From: JBLHGN01 sp047616325
Lineage (GTDB): Bacteria; Pseudomonadota; Gammaproteobacteria; Pseudomonadales; Cellvibrionaceae
DNA: 14,662 nt
Reading direction: 5' to 3'
Assembly: GCA_047616325.1 (NCBI GenBank)
Contig: JBLHGN010000066.1
Span: 1-14,662 of the forward strand
The notes under the pieces: generated by a model
Told to the model about the DNA's origin: nothing
Database searches by the model: none
Seen by the model: only the letters and a program-made list of their open reading frames with translations
Position numbers and translations under genes: made by a program
Shown: positions 1-9,784 of the stretch, piece by piece
Position numbering within the stretch: the first letter of the stretch is position 1
Layout: every line of letters begins with the position of its first letter

Positions 1-31
1 GGGAGTGTATAGGGGCAATTGTTTTATCAGG

Positions 32-77
32 AACCCGCCAATCTAGTTGACGCCAACCCGCCAGTCTAATTGTCGTC
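32..77. repeat. 23-bp imperfect tandem duplication at the gltB breakpoint
   Basis: Two adjacent 23-bp units (32-54 and 55-77) match at 19 of 23 positions, and each begins AACCCGCCARTCTA on the plus strand. Read on the minus strand, both encode RQLDWRV although in different frames, because 23 is not a multiple of three. The three differences inside that 21-bp core are all synonymous (CGA/CGT, TTA/CTA, GAC/GAT). The frame of the left copy stays open to the window edge. The repeat starts just where similarity to GltB stops, at about base 80-87, so it may mark a deletion or insertion junction. I do not recognise the element. Confidence 0.6.
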
Positions 78-976
78 TAATACCATACCCCAAATTAACA
101 AAAGCTCGAGCATATTATCGAGGCTTGATGAATCCGAGCCTGAGCGGTTTATTAAGGGAATAATTTGCTCCAAATTTGGCAACAGAGGGTTCTTAAATTT
201 GCTTGTACGGGCAACCGACCAGTTGCGGTTTCCAAAGATAGTATTTATCTCACCATTATGAGCAAGCATTCGAAACGGCTGAGCGAGCGGCCATTTCGGT
301 AAAGTATTGATGGAAAAGCGTTGACGGAATACACAGATGGCCGTTTCCAGTGAGGGATTGGCCAGGTCGAGATAAAATGCAGGCAAATCCACAGGCATCA
401 TCAAACCTTTGAACGACAGCACGCTGCTGCTTAAACTGGCAATGTAAAAGCTGTCGCCTTTTGCCAAGCGAATTTCAGATCGGCGACGCACGAAAAATAG
501 TTTTGTATCCAGGACTTTTTTGTCTATACCGACACAATTAACAAAAACATGAAAAACTTTGGCGGCGAGGCCAAGGCTATTGGTCACAAGCAGGCCGAAT
601 TTGTAGGCACATCGCGCCAGACGATATCATCGAGCCCCTCTCGCGCTAATTCTTCCCCGATCACCTGCTTAGCGATCGTGCACCTTTCTTCGTCCTGACT
701 GAGCATAACTGAGCCCACGCCATAAATACTGGAGAGCTTCTTTTGCAGCTCTGAAGAGGCAATGGCTCGCAAGAAGCCGTCTGGCTTTTGAATAAGCAAT
801 CCGCAGCCGTCGCCTGTTTTACCGTATGCGGCAATACCACCCAGATGGGTCATACAGGTGAGGGCTTCGATCCCTGTTTTTAATAGCTTATGGCTAACAT
901 TGCCCTTTAAGTGGGCAATCAAACCAAATCCGCAGTTGTCTTTAAGCTCGTCTGTTCGCTATAGACCAGTAGTCAC
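66..976 (-). pseudogene. gltB: gltB remnant: glutamate synthase large subunit, N-terminal part, multiply disrupted
   Basis: GltB takes the amide of glutamine to make glutamate from 2-oxoglutarate. This fragment covers the start of its N-terminal glutaminase domain. The probable start is GTG at 976 (MTTGL), followed at once by TAG at 961-959, where relatives have Tyr. In-frame sequence then resumes with DELKDNCGFGLIAH, including the would-be nucleophile Cys at 934-932. A TGA at 586-584 follows WRDVPTNSACL. One base appears lost near 551-565, after which similarity continues in another frame (FFVRRRSE, PKWPLAQPFR, LAHNGEINTI, GSDSSSLDNMLELL) to a TAG at 68-66. Conserved residues have changed: HRGG is HLGG, ADGKTG is AYGKTG, HQRFSTNT is RQRFSINT. 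An intact GltB has about 1,480 residues, and the rest is absent here. The location beside damX and aroB is the normal gltB site, so this looks like the native copy. Ancestral states are from recalled family sequences. Confidence 0.9.
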
Positions 977-1265
977 AGGCTTATTCGCTGTATATTTGAT
1001 GTATATAAGACATGGCGCGTTACAATCCCAAGAGTTACACGCAAAAAGCTCACCGCTAACGGAGCTTAAGCCTATATTCGCCACATTGTAATGAAACCCA
1101 TATCAAAACAGCACTTCAGACAAAAAAGCCCCTGTACTGTAGCAGGGGGCTTTTTATTGTTGTTGGACACAGAATGCTACCCGCACCAGAAAACCTTGGC
1201 AAGAGCCGAGCACGCAGGTGCCGCTGAAACACAGCAGAACGAGAGAAAGGCGCCGCGATACCAAG
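977..1265. other. Gene-free spacer between damX and the gltB remnant
   Basis: I see no credible gene here; open frames on either strand are short and resemble nothing I know. It holds an intrinsic terminator at 1122-1155. Next to the old gltB start there is an AT-rich stretch (about 991-1010, TATATACATCAAATATA on the minus strand) that may be what remains of the gltB promoter and leader, but I cannot fit a good -35/-10 pair. The part from 1156 to 1265 lies just downstream of the damX stop and shows nothing I can assign. Confidence 0.5.
1122..1155 (-). terminator. Intrinsic terminator downstream of damX
   Basis: A GC-rich hairpin has arms AAAAAGCCCCTG and CAGGGGGCTTTTT (one extra G) around an 8-base loop. 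Runs of T follow the stem on both strands, so it can work in either direction. It lies about 110 bases past the damX stop, so it probably ends minus-strand transcription from the aro-damX side and insulates gltB. Confidence 0.85.
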
Positions 1266-2822
1266 CTATTTTCGACTAAAAGCCTGAATTTCCTGTTGAA
1301 TGGCTTCGAACGCACGAGGCCAGGGGCCGGCTTTGGATTGCTCTGCAGGTAGTGCTTTTATAGCCTGAAGTGCAGCTCGTCGAGATGCATATAGGCCCTC
1401 AACCACCACATACCAGCTTTTGCCCTCGCGCGTTCCGCGGTAGAGGCGTAAATTTTTTCGGTTGGACTGCCTGTCCATGTATGTGCTTAAGGAGTTTTTA
1501 TTGCTGGCAGCAACAACCTGCAATACGTAGTAATTGGACGGTTGAGACATTAAAAACGCCTCATCTTCGCTCAATTCTACCTTGCTTGCACTGCCAATTT
1601 CAGAACGAGGCCCCAGTTCTGGCGCCTGCATTGCAGGCAGTGTTATTTGTACCTGTTCTCGAGCTACTGTAAAATCTTCCTTGCTTTTGTTGGGCGTAAT
1701 TTCGGGACTATCCAATGCCGGCATCCTCGAAATCAAGGGGCTCGGCTTTGAGTTGGGTGTAGAATTGGGCGTTGGCCTCTGCTTCGAGACTATCTTTTCA
1801 GAACCGCTATCAGCAAACGCCACTTTTAGCTCTTCTTTTTTCTTCTGTTCGTCGATCCCGCGCTTCTCTGAGGGAATTTCTACGCTTACCGAATTGCTCG
1901 TGTCGAGGGTAAGTTTTTCAGCTTTTACCGAAGTTTTAGGCTTTGTGTCTTTCATTTCGGTATTCAAGGTGAGCGAAGAAGTAAGCGTTTCGCTTTCCCG
2001 CTCGCCGATAGTTCGCGACCACAGCGACCAAACAAGAATAAACACCAACACAGCGATCGCGGCAATATGACCAAAAGGTATAGCTTTGGCTGTATCGGCG
2101 TCCGATTTGGCGTCCTGTTTTTTTCCATCGGCCCAAAGGGCTATTGCTTTTCCGGGAACCCCTTTAGAAAGAGACCAAATTTTTTGAAGCTCTCTCGGAT
2201 CGAGGGTGCCACCGATCGCGTCTTCCGCACTAAGGAAATCAGACAGCTCCGATGGCGAAAAACTCGGAATAGAAAAGTCGTATACGGCTACGTCCAGTAT
2301 TTGCAGATCATCTATACGTCGATCCAAACCGGGAAGACCAATAAAGATCGAGTGTAAACCAAAATTACTTTCACTCTTCCCCTGCAAGAGGCTGATAAGA
2401 GCGCCGATGGATTGATCGTCCATTTGGTGAGCATTATCGATTAACAACATGCACAATTTTTTATCATTGGATAAAGATTGAGTGTAATGGCGGAGCTCCG
2501 CAAGAATTTCACCCGCAGAAAACATTTCCGTTTTTAACAAACCAAGAGCCTGAGCTACAGTTTTAACACACTCATCTAAACTTATATCCACGTCAAAGTT
2601 CACGTCAGCAACATCATCAGCTTCTGACAGGTGAGAGGCTAGCTCTTTTGCAAGACTGGTTTTCCCGCTGCCATGCGTGCCCTGCACTACGGAAACACCG
2701 TCACCGAAAAACGCCAGATGCGTAAGTTGCTGAATGAGCCCCCTTAATGCAGGCGTCGTGTAATATTGAGGACCGACACTCTCCCTTTCCGTATTGTCAC
2801 GATGTAATTGCCCAGAAGTCAT
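1266..2822 (-). CDS. damX: DamX-like cell-division protein: AAA ATPase, membrane segment, SPOR domain
   Basis: The protein has 518 residues from the ATG at 2822. This start is preferred because GGAG lies five bases upstream; an in-frame ATG at 2846, giving eight more residues, has no clear ribosome site. In the shorter numbering an AAA-type domain occupies about residues 20-235, with Walker A GTHGSGKT at 48-55 and a Walker B-like LLIDNAH at 126-132. One membrane helix lies at about 252-269. A low-complexity linker (about 275-425) contains PTPNSTPNSKPSP. A C-terminal SPOR domain starts near 430 (NYYVLQVVAAS, then SWYVVVEGLY). SPOR domains bind denuded glycan strands at division sites, so a septal inner-membrane protein is expected. 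It follows aroB as damX does in E. coli and in Pseudomonas, here with a 141-base gap. Domain assignment is firm; the exact role and the gene name rest on synteny. Confidence 0.85.
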   Translation of the reverse strand: MTSGQLHRDNTERESVGPQYYTTPALRGLIQQLTHLAFFGDGVSVVQGTHGSGKTSLAKELASHLSEADDVADVNFDVDISLDECVKTVAQALGLLKTEMFSAGEILAELRHYTQSLSNDKKLCMLLIDNAHQMDDQSIGALISLLQGKSESNFGLHSIFIGLPGLDRRIDDLQILDVAVYDFSIPSFSPSELSDFLSAEDAIGGTLDPRELQKIWSLSKGVPGKAIALWADGKKQDAKSDADTAKAIPFGHIAAIAVLVFILVWSLWSRTIGERESETLTSSLTLNTEMKDTKPKTSVKAEKLTLDTSNSVSVEIPSEKRGIDEQKKKEELKVAFADSGSEKIVSKQRPTPNSTPNSKPSPLISRMPALDSPEITPNKSKEDFTVAREQVQITLPAMQAPELGPRSEIGSASKVELSEDEAFLMSQPSNYYVLQVVAASNKNSLSTYMDRQSNRKNLRLYRGTREGKSWYVVVEGLYASRRAALQAIKALPAEQSKAGPWPRAFEAIQQEIQAFSRK

Positions 2823-2827
2823 ATACA

Positions 2828-2831
2828 CTCC
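2828..2831 (-). promoter_or_regulatory. Ribosome binding site deciding the damX start
   Basis: GGAG on the minus strand ends five bases before the ATG at 2822. The longer alternative start at 2846 lacks any such site, which favours the internal ATG. Confidence 0.55.
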
Positions 2832-2963
2832 ACGTCCAACTTTCATTTCGCCATTTGCACACTACAAAATGCTAGCGGTTTAAAACAAGGGCAACAAATT
2901 TTTTAAGTGATAACAAGTCCAAAAAATGGTGCCTTTAGTATGAAAACTCTTGATAAAAATCCA

Positions 2964-4091
2964 TTAGAGTGGAGATCCAACCAAGGTATCCATCAGTGCT
3001 TGCGATGAAAAGTCACTTGTCACCACCGCGTTTCCGCAAGCTGTTAACAGTACCAGCCGTAAGGTTTTATCCAAAACTTTTTTATCGACCGCCATGTACT
3101 TCATAAAAGCATCAGTGCTCATATCTTCCGGCGGAGAAGTTGGCAGCCCTGCCCGAGAAATGAGATCAGTTGCCGAGAGCAACACTGAAGAATCGAGCCA
3201 ACCGAGACGCGCTGACAAATTACACGCCATTACCATTCCGACACCGACGGCTTCACCGTGCAACCAGACACCATAACCCTGATCGGCCTCAATGGCGTGA
3301 CCAAAGGTATGCCCTAGATTTAAAATTGCACGCAACCCGCCTTCGCGCTCATCTTTAGCAACGACTTCAGCTTTAATCTCACAGGACCTTTTTATCGCAT
3401 ATACCAAGGCTTGTTTTTCTTTATTTTTAAGCCCCTCGACATTTTGTTGCAACCAAGAAAAAAAGGGTTCGTCGTAAATAAGACCATATTTGATAACTTC
3501 AGCCAGACCGGCAGACATTTCGCGATCAGACAAGGTATTGAGCACGTCAGAATCGATAACAACGCACTTGGGCTGATAAAAGGCGCCAATCATGTTTTTG
3601 CCTAATGCGTGATTAACGCCAGTCTTCCCCCCTACAGAGGAATCAACCTGGGCGAGCAAGGTAGTCGGAACTTGAATAAAATTTACCCCACGCTGATAAC
3701 ACGCGGCCGCAAACCCCGTCATATCGCCAACAACGCCGCCACCAAGGGCCACCAATGTAACCTTGCGATTAAAGCCGGAAGACAAAAGATTATCGAAAAT
3801 AAGATTTAGAGTTTGCAGGTTTTTGTATTGCTCGCCGTCGGGCAATATAACGGTGTTCACCTTTTCACAAAATTCAAGCGCTTGTTGGAGTGTTTTTCCG
3901 TATAAACCATACACTTTTTCGTTTGATACGATGAGAACCTGGCCAGATTCAATATGAGGCTCAAACTTTTCTCTTAATGACAATATTCCAGGGGAAATAT
4001 AGATGGAGTAGGAACGCTCCCCCAGATCCACCAGAATTGAAGAATCAATTCCTCCATTAACATCGTCATTTGTGTCAGTTTTTATCGTCAT
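2964..4091 (-). CDS. aroB: 3-dehydroquinate synthase
   Basis: AroB converts DAHP to 3-dehydroquinate, the second step of the shikimate pathway, using NAD and a divalent metal in the cytoplasm. The product has 375 residues from the ATG at 4091. A GTG at 4103 would add four residues, but the ATG is the better codon. Visible motifs are LVDLGERSYSIYI (20-32), the NAD-binding GGGVVGDM (117-124), DSSVGGKTGVN (150-160) and KNMIGAFYQP (165-174). The metal ligands fit Glu198 (AEVIKYG), His261 (LGHTFGHA) and His278 (HGEAV), with the two histidines 17 apart as in the family. The N-terminus is about 12-15 residues longer than E. coli AroB, and that stretch (DTNDDVNGGIDSS) looks unstructured. It lies 62 bases after aroK in the same direction and probably shares its transcript. 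Confidence 0.97.
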   Translation of the reverse strand: MTIKTDTNDDVNGGIDSSILVDLGERSYSIYISPGILSLREKFEPHIESGQVLIVSNEKVYGLYGKTLQQALEFCEKVNTVILPDGEQYKNLQTLNLIFDNLLSSGFNRKVTLVALGGGVVGDMTGFAAACYQRGVNFIQVPTTLLAQVDSSVGGKTGVNHALGKNMIGAFYQPKCVVIDSDVLNTLSDREMSAGLAEVIKYGLIYDEPFFSWLQQNVEGLKNKEKQALVYAIKRSCEIKAEVVAKDEREGGLRAILNLGHTFGHAIEADQGYGVWLHGEAVGVGMVMACNLSARLGWLDSSVLLSATDLISRAGLPTSPPEDMSTDAFMKYMAVDKKVLDKTLRLVLLTACGNAVVTSDFSSQALMDTLVGSPL

Positions 4092-4108
4092 GATCGCCAC
4101 CACCGCAA

Positions 4109-4126
4109 GGATTTACAGGTAAATCC
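4109..4126. repeat. 18-bp palindrome in the aroK-aroB spacer
   Basis: GGATTTAC and GTAAATCC form 8-bp arms around a 2-base centre. It sits 17 bases before the aroB ATG. In RNA the two-base loop would be tight, so either a slightly shorter hairpin close to the aroB ribosome site or a dimeric protein-binding site on DNA is possible. No function can be read from sequence alone. Confidence 0.55.
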
Positions 4127-4153
4127 CAAGGCAGAAAAATAAGTTAATTTGAT

Positions 4154-4657
4154 TCAAATTAGGTCAGCAATCTTATTAACAATTGCTTTAGCACCTATGC
4201 CGTCGGTTACTATAACGCAGTCGGCAATTTCGCGGTAGATGGGGTCGCGCTGAACAAAGATTTCTTTTATTTTTGATTTGGGGTCTGCCACTTGCAGAAG
4301 GGGACGTTTTTTATCTTTAAATGTGCGCGCAACTAGCTGCTCAATACTCGCAGTAAGGTAGACAACTAGTCCAGCTGATTTTAGTAGCTGCCTATTTTTT
4401 GCCCGCAAAACGATACCACCCCCCGTGGCAATAACAGCCTGATTATTATTTACAAGGTCTGTCAATATGACCGTCTCCCTATCACGAAAGCCGGCCTCAC
4501 CCTCAATATCGAATATCCATGGAATATCGGCGCCTGTGCGAGCCTCAATTACATGGTCCGTATCTAAAAACTGAAACCCTAAACGCGAAGCCAACTGCCG
4601 TCCAATAGTCGACTTTCCCGCGCCCATTGGACCTATTAAAATAATATTTCGGCTCAC
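4154..4657 (-). CDS. aroK: Shikimate kinase
   Basis: AroK phosphorylates shikimate at the 3-hydroxyl with ATP, the fifth step of the shikimate pathway, in the cytoplasm. The 167-residue protein is close to the usual length. It shows the P-loop GPMGAGKST (9-17), substrate-binding DTD (32-34) with Arg58 in FRDRE, the GGG at 79-81, and the lid arginine in KRPLL (Arg118). The start is a GTG at 4657, two bases after the pilQ stop (TAG-AT-GTG), so translation is probably coupled to pilQ. An ATG overlapping these bases is followed at once by TGA and cannot serve. This links a shikimate-pathway gene to the pilus operon's transcript, as in other gammaproteobacteria where pilQ-aroK-aroB is conserved. 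Confidence 0.97.
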   Translation of the reverse strand: MSRNIILIGPMGAGKSTIGRQLASRLGFQFLDTDHVIEARTGADIPWIFDIEGEAGFRDRETVILTDLVNNNQAVIATGGGIVLRAKNRQLLKSAGLVVYLTASIEQLVARTFKDKKRPLLQVADPKSKIKEIFVQRDPIYREIADCVIVTDGIGAKAIVNKIADLI

Positions 4658-4659
4658 AT

Positions 4660-6849
<2,190 letters not shown>

Positions 6850-6854
6850 GCCCT

Positions 6855-7391
6855 TTATTCCTTCTCTTCAGCTAATGCAATAATGCTTGGTCTCTCTAGC
6901 CAGCCATCGAGACCATCGGAGACTATCTCTATTAATTCTATTTTTATTTCTGTCGCCTCAACTATACGCCCATGATTTTTACCGACATAATTTCCTTTTT
7001 TAACTGAATGCACAGTGCCGCTTTTGTCAGACAGAAGTGCCCAAAGTACGTTTTGCTTTTCAATCACGCCGACCATCTTAAGAGAACTAAGATCAAACCG
7101 CTCAAGGTGCTCTTTGGGGCGATTAAAGTCAGGATTAACATCTTTTCCAGAGCTTGCATACACCCTGCGCTTGACGTCCAATGGTTTATCAAAGGGACTG
7201 CGTTTTATTGCTGCACCGTATATAAAGGGCTCGTATGGCCTAAACGCTGGAAGAGGTTCAATGTTGCCCGAAGGCTTATTTTTAATCTGCTGAATATATA
7301 CTTTGAGGTCATTTTGGTCACCGCCAGAGCTACACCCAACAAAAAACATAGGCATTACTAAAAATATAATCTTTATAAGCGTAGACTTCAT
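6855..7391 (-). CDS. pilP: Type IV pilus inner-membrane lipoprotein PilP
   Basis: PilP is a periplasmic lipoprotein that binds the PilN-PilO heterodimer and contacts the N0 domain of PilQ, tying the inner-membrane complex to the secretin. From the ATG at 7391 it has 178 residues. This start is chosen because GGGAG lies eight bases upstream; a GTG at 7400 and an ATG at 7397 in the same frame sit on or beside that site. The N-terminus is a lipoprotein signal with a hydrophobic stretch and FVGC, the acylated Cys being residue 20. An extended linker (about 25-70, including PFDKP) is followed by a compact beta domain (about 98-172: LKMVGVI, WALLSD, VKKGNYVG). The gene starts five bases after the pilO stop and ends five bases before pilQ. 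Length and position match the family. Confidence 0.95.
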   Translation of the reverse strand: MKSTLIKIIFLVMPMFFVGCSSGGDQNDLKVYIQQIKNKPSGNIEPLPAFRPYEPFIYGAAIKRSPFDKPLDVKRRVYASSGKDVNPDFNRPKEHLERFDLSSLKMVGVIEKQNVLWALLSDKSGTVHSVKKGNYVGKNHGRIVEATEIKIELIEIVSDGLDGWLERPSIIALAEEKE

Positions 7392-7396
7392 AAACA

Positions 7397-8011
7397 TCAC
7401 TCCCGTGCCTTATAGCGATAGGTCTTTGCCAAGATATCCATTTCTAGCTGGCCGATAACGCCCGTTTTCTGCATAATAGAAAAATCATGTAGTGTCACAA
7501 TTCGCGGCATTCCCGCTATGCCGCTCACAAAGGCACCAAATTCATGATAACCACCCGTTAAATTTATTTTAATGGGCATCTCCACGTTAAAATCTGTCAA
7601 AACCTCGTTCTGCACTTTGATATCGTCAATCGTCGCGTTACTCTCAGTAGACTTATCTTCTATATCCTCAAGCAAACCTGGAACTTCAATATTTAAAGGT
7701 AAACGTGAGATTAGCGTATCCAAGGTTCCCGACATTTCTTTCATTTGTTTGCGGTAACGATCAAGATTCGCCGCCTCAAACGCTTTTTCTTCGAAGGATC
7801 GCTTTAATGCTGTTTCTTTTGAACGCTCAACGCTCAGCGCTTCACTGCGCTCTTTCACCAACAAAAAATGACAGCCGACTAAAATTAGCGCAAATAAAGT
7901 TATACAAAGAGTTATTTTTATCGGAGCCGGCCAGACGCCTATTCGATCCCAATCTACTTCATTAATATCAAATTCTTGCAGTTGTTCTAAGTATTTATTT
8001 AAATCAGCCAT
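7397..8011 (-). CDS. pilO: Type IV pilus alignment protein PilO
   Basis: PilO is a bitopic inner-membrane protein that pairs with PilN and carries PilP. The 204-residue sequence has a cytoplasmic N-terminus of about 30 residues, a membrane helix at about 31-52 (ITLCITLFALILVGCHFLL), a charged coiled-coil region (about 53-98) and a periplasmic ferredoxin-like domain (about 105-200), including the family-typical MPIKINLTGGYHEFGAFVSGI. Its ATG overlaps the end of pilN by eight bases, and a purine-rich AGGAGAAGG lies just upstream within pilN, so translation is likely coupled. It is intact and of normal length. Confidence 0.95.
   Translation of the reverse strand: MADLNKYLEQLQEFDINEVDWDRIGVWPAPIKITLCITLFALILVGCHFLLVKERSEALSVERSKETALKRSFEEKAFEAANLDRYRKQMKEMSGTLDTLISRLPLNIEVPGLLEDIEDKSTESNATIDDIKVQNEVLTDFNVEMPIKINLTGGYHEFGAFVSGIAGMPRIVTLHDFSIMQKTGVIGQLEMDILAKTYRYKARE
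7400..7404 (-). promoter_or_regulatory. Ribosome binding site deciding the pilP start
   Basis: GGGAG on the minus strand, straddling the last codons of pilO, is eight bases before the ATG at 7391. It would be too close for the in-frame GTG at 7400 or ATG at 7397. Confidence 0.55.
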
Positions 8012-8564
8012 CGGCCTTCTCCTCGTCTCCGGGAAGCACGGCTTTTACTTCCATAGAGAACGTGCGTGTCTGCCCATCTGGAAGCGTTTCAGAAGATTTG
8101 AAATTGGGTTCAGAAAACCAATCCGAATCTTCAAGCTGACGCATAAAGGTAGATATGCGATTATTCGATTCACTCACTCCCTCAATATACAACATATCAC
8201 TCACTCGTTTAAACGCAGTTATATTTATTCCATCTGGTACGGCGCGCGCGAATTCATCAAAATAGTGAACGATGATAGAACGCTTACCTTCCAAATCCTG
8301 AATCACACGCATTCTATCTAGCAATGCACTTCTTTCTTTTTTGAGGTTTTGAATTTCTTCAACCTGCATAGCCAACGATTTTATTTCCGTATCGAGGATA
8401 TTGTTTCGTATTCGCTGAGAGCCAATTGCATTATCAACCCCTTGCACCCAAACGTAGGACACCAACATACCGACAATAAATACCCCCGCCAGCTGAGTAA
8501 AAAATTCTTTTTTCTTTTCCTGGCGAAACTCTTCGCGCCAAGGGAGTAAGTTAATTCGCGCCAT
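8004..8564 (-). CDS. pilN: Type IV pilus alignment protein PilN
   Basis: PilN links cytoplasmic PilM to the periplasmic PilO/PilP complex. The 186-residue protein opens with INLLPWREE (4-12), the conserved tail that docks into PilM. A membrane helix lies at about 23-42, a coiled-coil stretch at about 48-95, and a periplasmic alpha/beta domain at about 97-180 (VPDGINITAFKRVSDMLYIEG). The start codon shares its first base with the last base of the pilM stop (TAATG), and a good AAGGAG sits about nine bases upstream inside pilM. That arrangement indicates tight translational coupling and matched production of PilM and PilN. Confidence 0.96.
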   Translation of the reverse strand: MARINLLPWREEFRQEKKKEFFTQLAGVFIVGMLVSYVWVQGVDNAIGSQRIRNNILDTEIKSLAMQVEEIQNLKKERSALLDRMRVIQDLEGKRSIIVHYFDEFARAVPDGINITAFKRVSDMLYIEGVSESNNRISTFMRQLEDSDWFSEPNFKSSETLPDGQTRTFSMEVKAVLPGDEEKADG

Positions 8565-9631
8565 TATTCAAAACTCCTTAAAGCCAGGCCCGTGGCAATC
8601 ATTAGAGAAGGGGCGTCGTTTGCAAGCACGGCGGCGTTAACTTTTGATGAAATAGACATATTGGCAAAAGGATTGGCTACGGTAGCCGAGGTGCCGAGTT
8701 TTTCCTCAATCAAGCCTGCCAACCCCTCCAAAGAGGCCACTCCGCCGGCAAGCACAATATGATCCACATCGTTATACTGGCTGGAAGAAAAGAAAAATTG
8801 CAAAGAGCGGGTCACCTGTTGTACCACCGCGTCTTTAAACGGCTCCAAGACTTCAGGTTCATAATCATCTGGTAGCCCACCTTGCTTTTTGGCTAGGCCC
8901 GCTTCCTCAGAAGAGAGACCATAACGACGCTGTATTTCTTCTGTGAGCTGTTTACCACCAAATAATTGTTCACGAGTGTAAATGGTTTTGCTGTCAATTA
9001 GCACGCTAAGAGTGGTCATAGTAGCGCCGATATCGACCACCGCAACAATTTGCTCTTCTTGGTCCTCGAGCTGCTCCTGCACAAGGGAAAAGGCCCGCTC
9101 TAAGGTATAGGCTTCAACATCGACCACCTTTGGGATGAGGCCAGCGAGTTCGAGCAAGCTTGCCCTCATTTCAACATTCTCTCGACGGCAAGCGGCTAAT
9201 AGCACTTCCACCTGATCTGGATTTTTATCGGAAACACCCTGAACATCGAAGTCTATCGCCACCTCTTCCAAGGGATAGGGAATGTACTGATCGGCCTCGA
9301 GGGATATTTGCAGCTCCATCGCTTCGTCACTGAGATCACCAGGCATCTCAATCAACTTGGTAATAACCGAAGAGCCAGCCACCGCAACAGCAGCGTCTTT
9401 AACCTTGGTGCCCGAAGCCTTAACCACGGCCTTAACGACCTGTGCTACCGCCTCTACATCGTTGATGTTTTTTTCCACCACGGAATTTGCTGGCAGAGGT
9501 TTAACTGCGTAATTTTCGACACGATAGCCGTCACCTTGCTGACTTATTTCCAGCAATTTGACTGTCGTTGAACTTACGTCCAAGCCAAGCATTGGCTTCT
9601 GTTTTTTATTGAATATGTCTAGAAAGCTCAT
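8564..9631 (-). CDS. pilM: Type IV pilus actin-like ATPase PilM
   Basis: PilM is an FtsA/actin-like cytoplasmic protein that binds ATP and the N-terminal tail of PilN, placing the assembly platform at the inner membrane. The 355-residue sequence carries the actin-fold signatures: phosphate-1 LGLDVSSTTVKLLE (15-28), phosphate-2 VVDIGATMTTLSV (198-210) and the adenosine motif IVLAGGVASLEGL (292-304). Highly conserved PilM stretches are present, such as DQYIPYPLEEVAIDF (114-128), LFGGKQLTEEIQRRYGL (223-239) and LAKKQGGLPDDYE (246-258). It is first in the five-gene pil operon, with its own promoter upstream, facing away from mrcA. The ribosome site is weak (GGA about 15 bases upstream). No anomalies are seen. 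Confidence 0.97.
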   Translation of the reverse strand: MSFLDIFNKKQKPMLGLDVSSTTVKLLEISQQGDGYRVENYAVKPLPANSVVEKNINDVEAVAQVVKAVVKASGTKVKDAAVAVAGSSVITKLIEMPGDLSDEAMELQISLEADQYIPYPLEEVAIDFDVQGVSDKNPDQVEVLLAACRRENVEMRASLLELAGLIPKVVDVEAYTLERAFSLVQEQLEDQEEQIVAVVDIGATMTTLSVLIDSKTIYTREQLFGGKQLTEEIQRRYGLSSEEAGLAKKQGGLPDDYEPEVLEPFKDAVVQQVTRSLQFFFSSSQYNDVDHIVLAGGVASLEGLAGLIEEKLGTSATVANPFANMSISSKVNAAVLANDAPSLMIATGLALRSFE

Positions 9632-9667
9632 TTTTCTATTTATTTCCGTTACTTAGCCTGTGTTTAT

Positions 9668-9695
9668 GTTATAGCACTTTAAGTACAACGTGCAA
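9668..9695 (-). promoter_or_regulatory. Candidate sigma-70 promoter of the pilMNOPQ operon
   Basis: On the minus strand TTGCAC (-35, 9690-9695) and TATAAC (-10, 9668-9673) are separated by 16 bases. The -10 matches consensus at five of six bases and the -35 at four. Transcription would begin near 9660, about 30 bases before the pilM ATG. Confidence 0.55.
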
Positions 9696-9730
9696 CAATT
9701 GAGCGCATAGGTAAAGTATGAAAAAGGCCT

Positions 9731-9736
9731 TATAAT
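9731..9736 (+). promoter_or_regulatory. Candidate -10 element for mrcA
   Basis: A perfect TATAAT lies 49 bases before the mrcA ATG, but no good -35 is found 16-18 bases upstream. An activator or a weak -35 would be needed. It is back to back with the pilM promoter, about 35 bases away. Confidence 0.4.
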
Positions 9737-9784
9737 GGCCAACTCGCTCACATATCTCCTTAATTTATTAGCCGCAGCCCCATA

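Noticed and set aside
46..57. GTTG-ACGC-CAAC at the left edge as an integron recombination site
   Set aside because: Four-base arms are too short, and there is no recognisable paired core structure or gene cassette.
66..922. Two separate small genes in place of the gltB remnant
   Set aside because: The two open frames (66-587 and 584-922) are consecutive pieces of GltB in different frames, and the second begins in the middle of the conserved CGFGLIAH motif. They are one broken gene.
1582..2357. Plus-strand open frames opposite damX, and similar antisense frames elsewhere
   Set aside because: They overlap well-supported genes, have no recognisable motifs, and are expected as shadows of coding sequence.
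2847..2963. Dedicated promoter or terminator between aroB and damX
   Set aside because: The stretch is AT-rich, but I found no -35/-10 pair with proper spacing and no hairpin followed by T residues.
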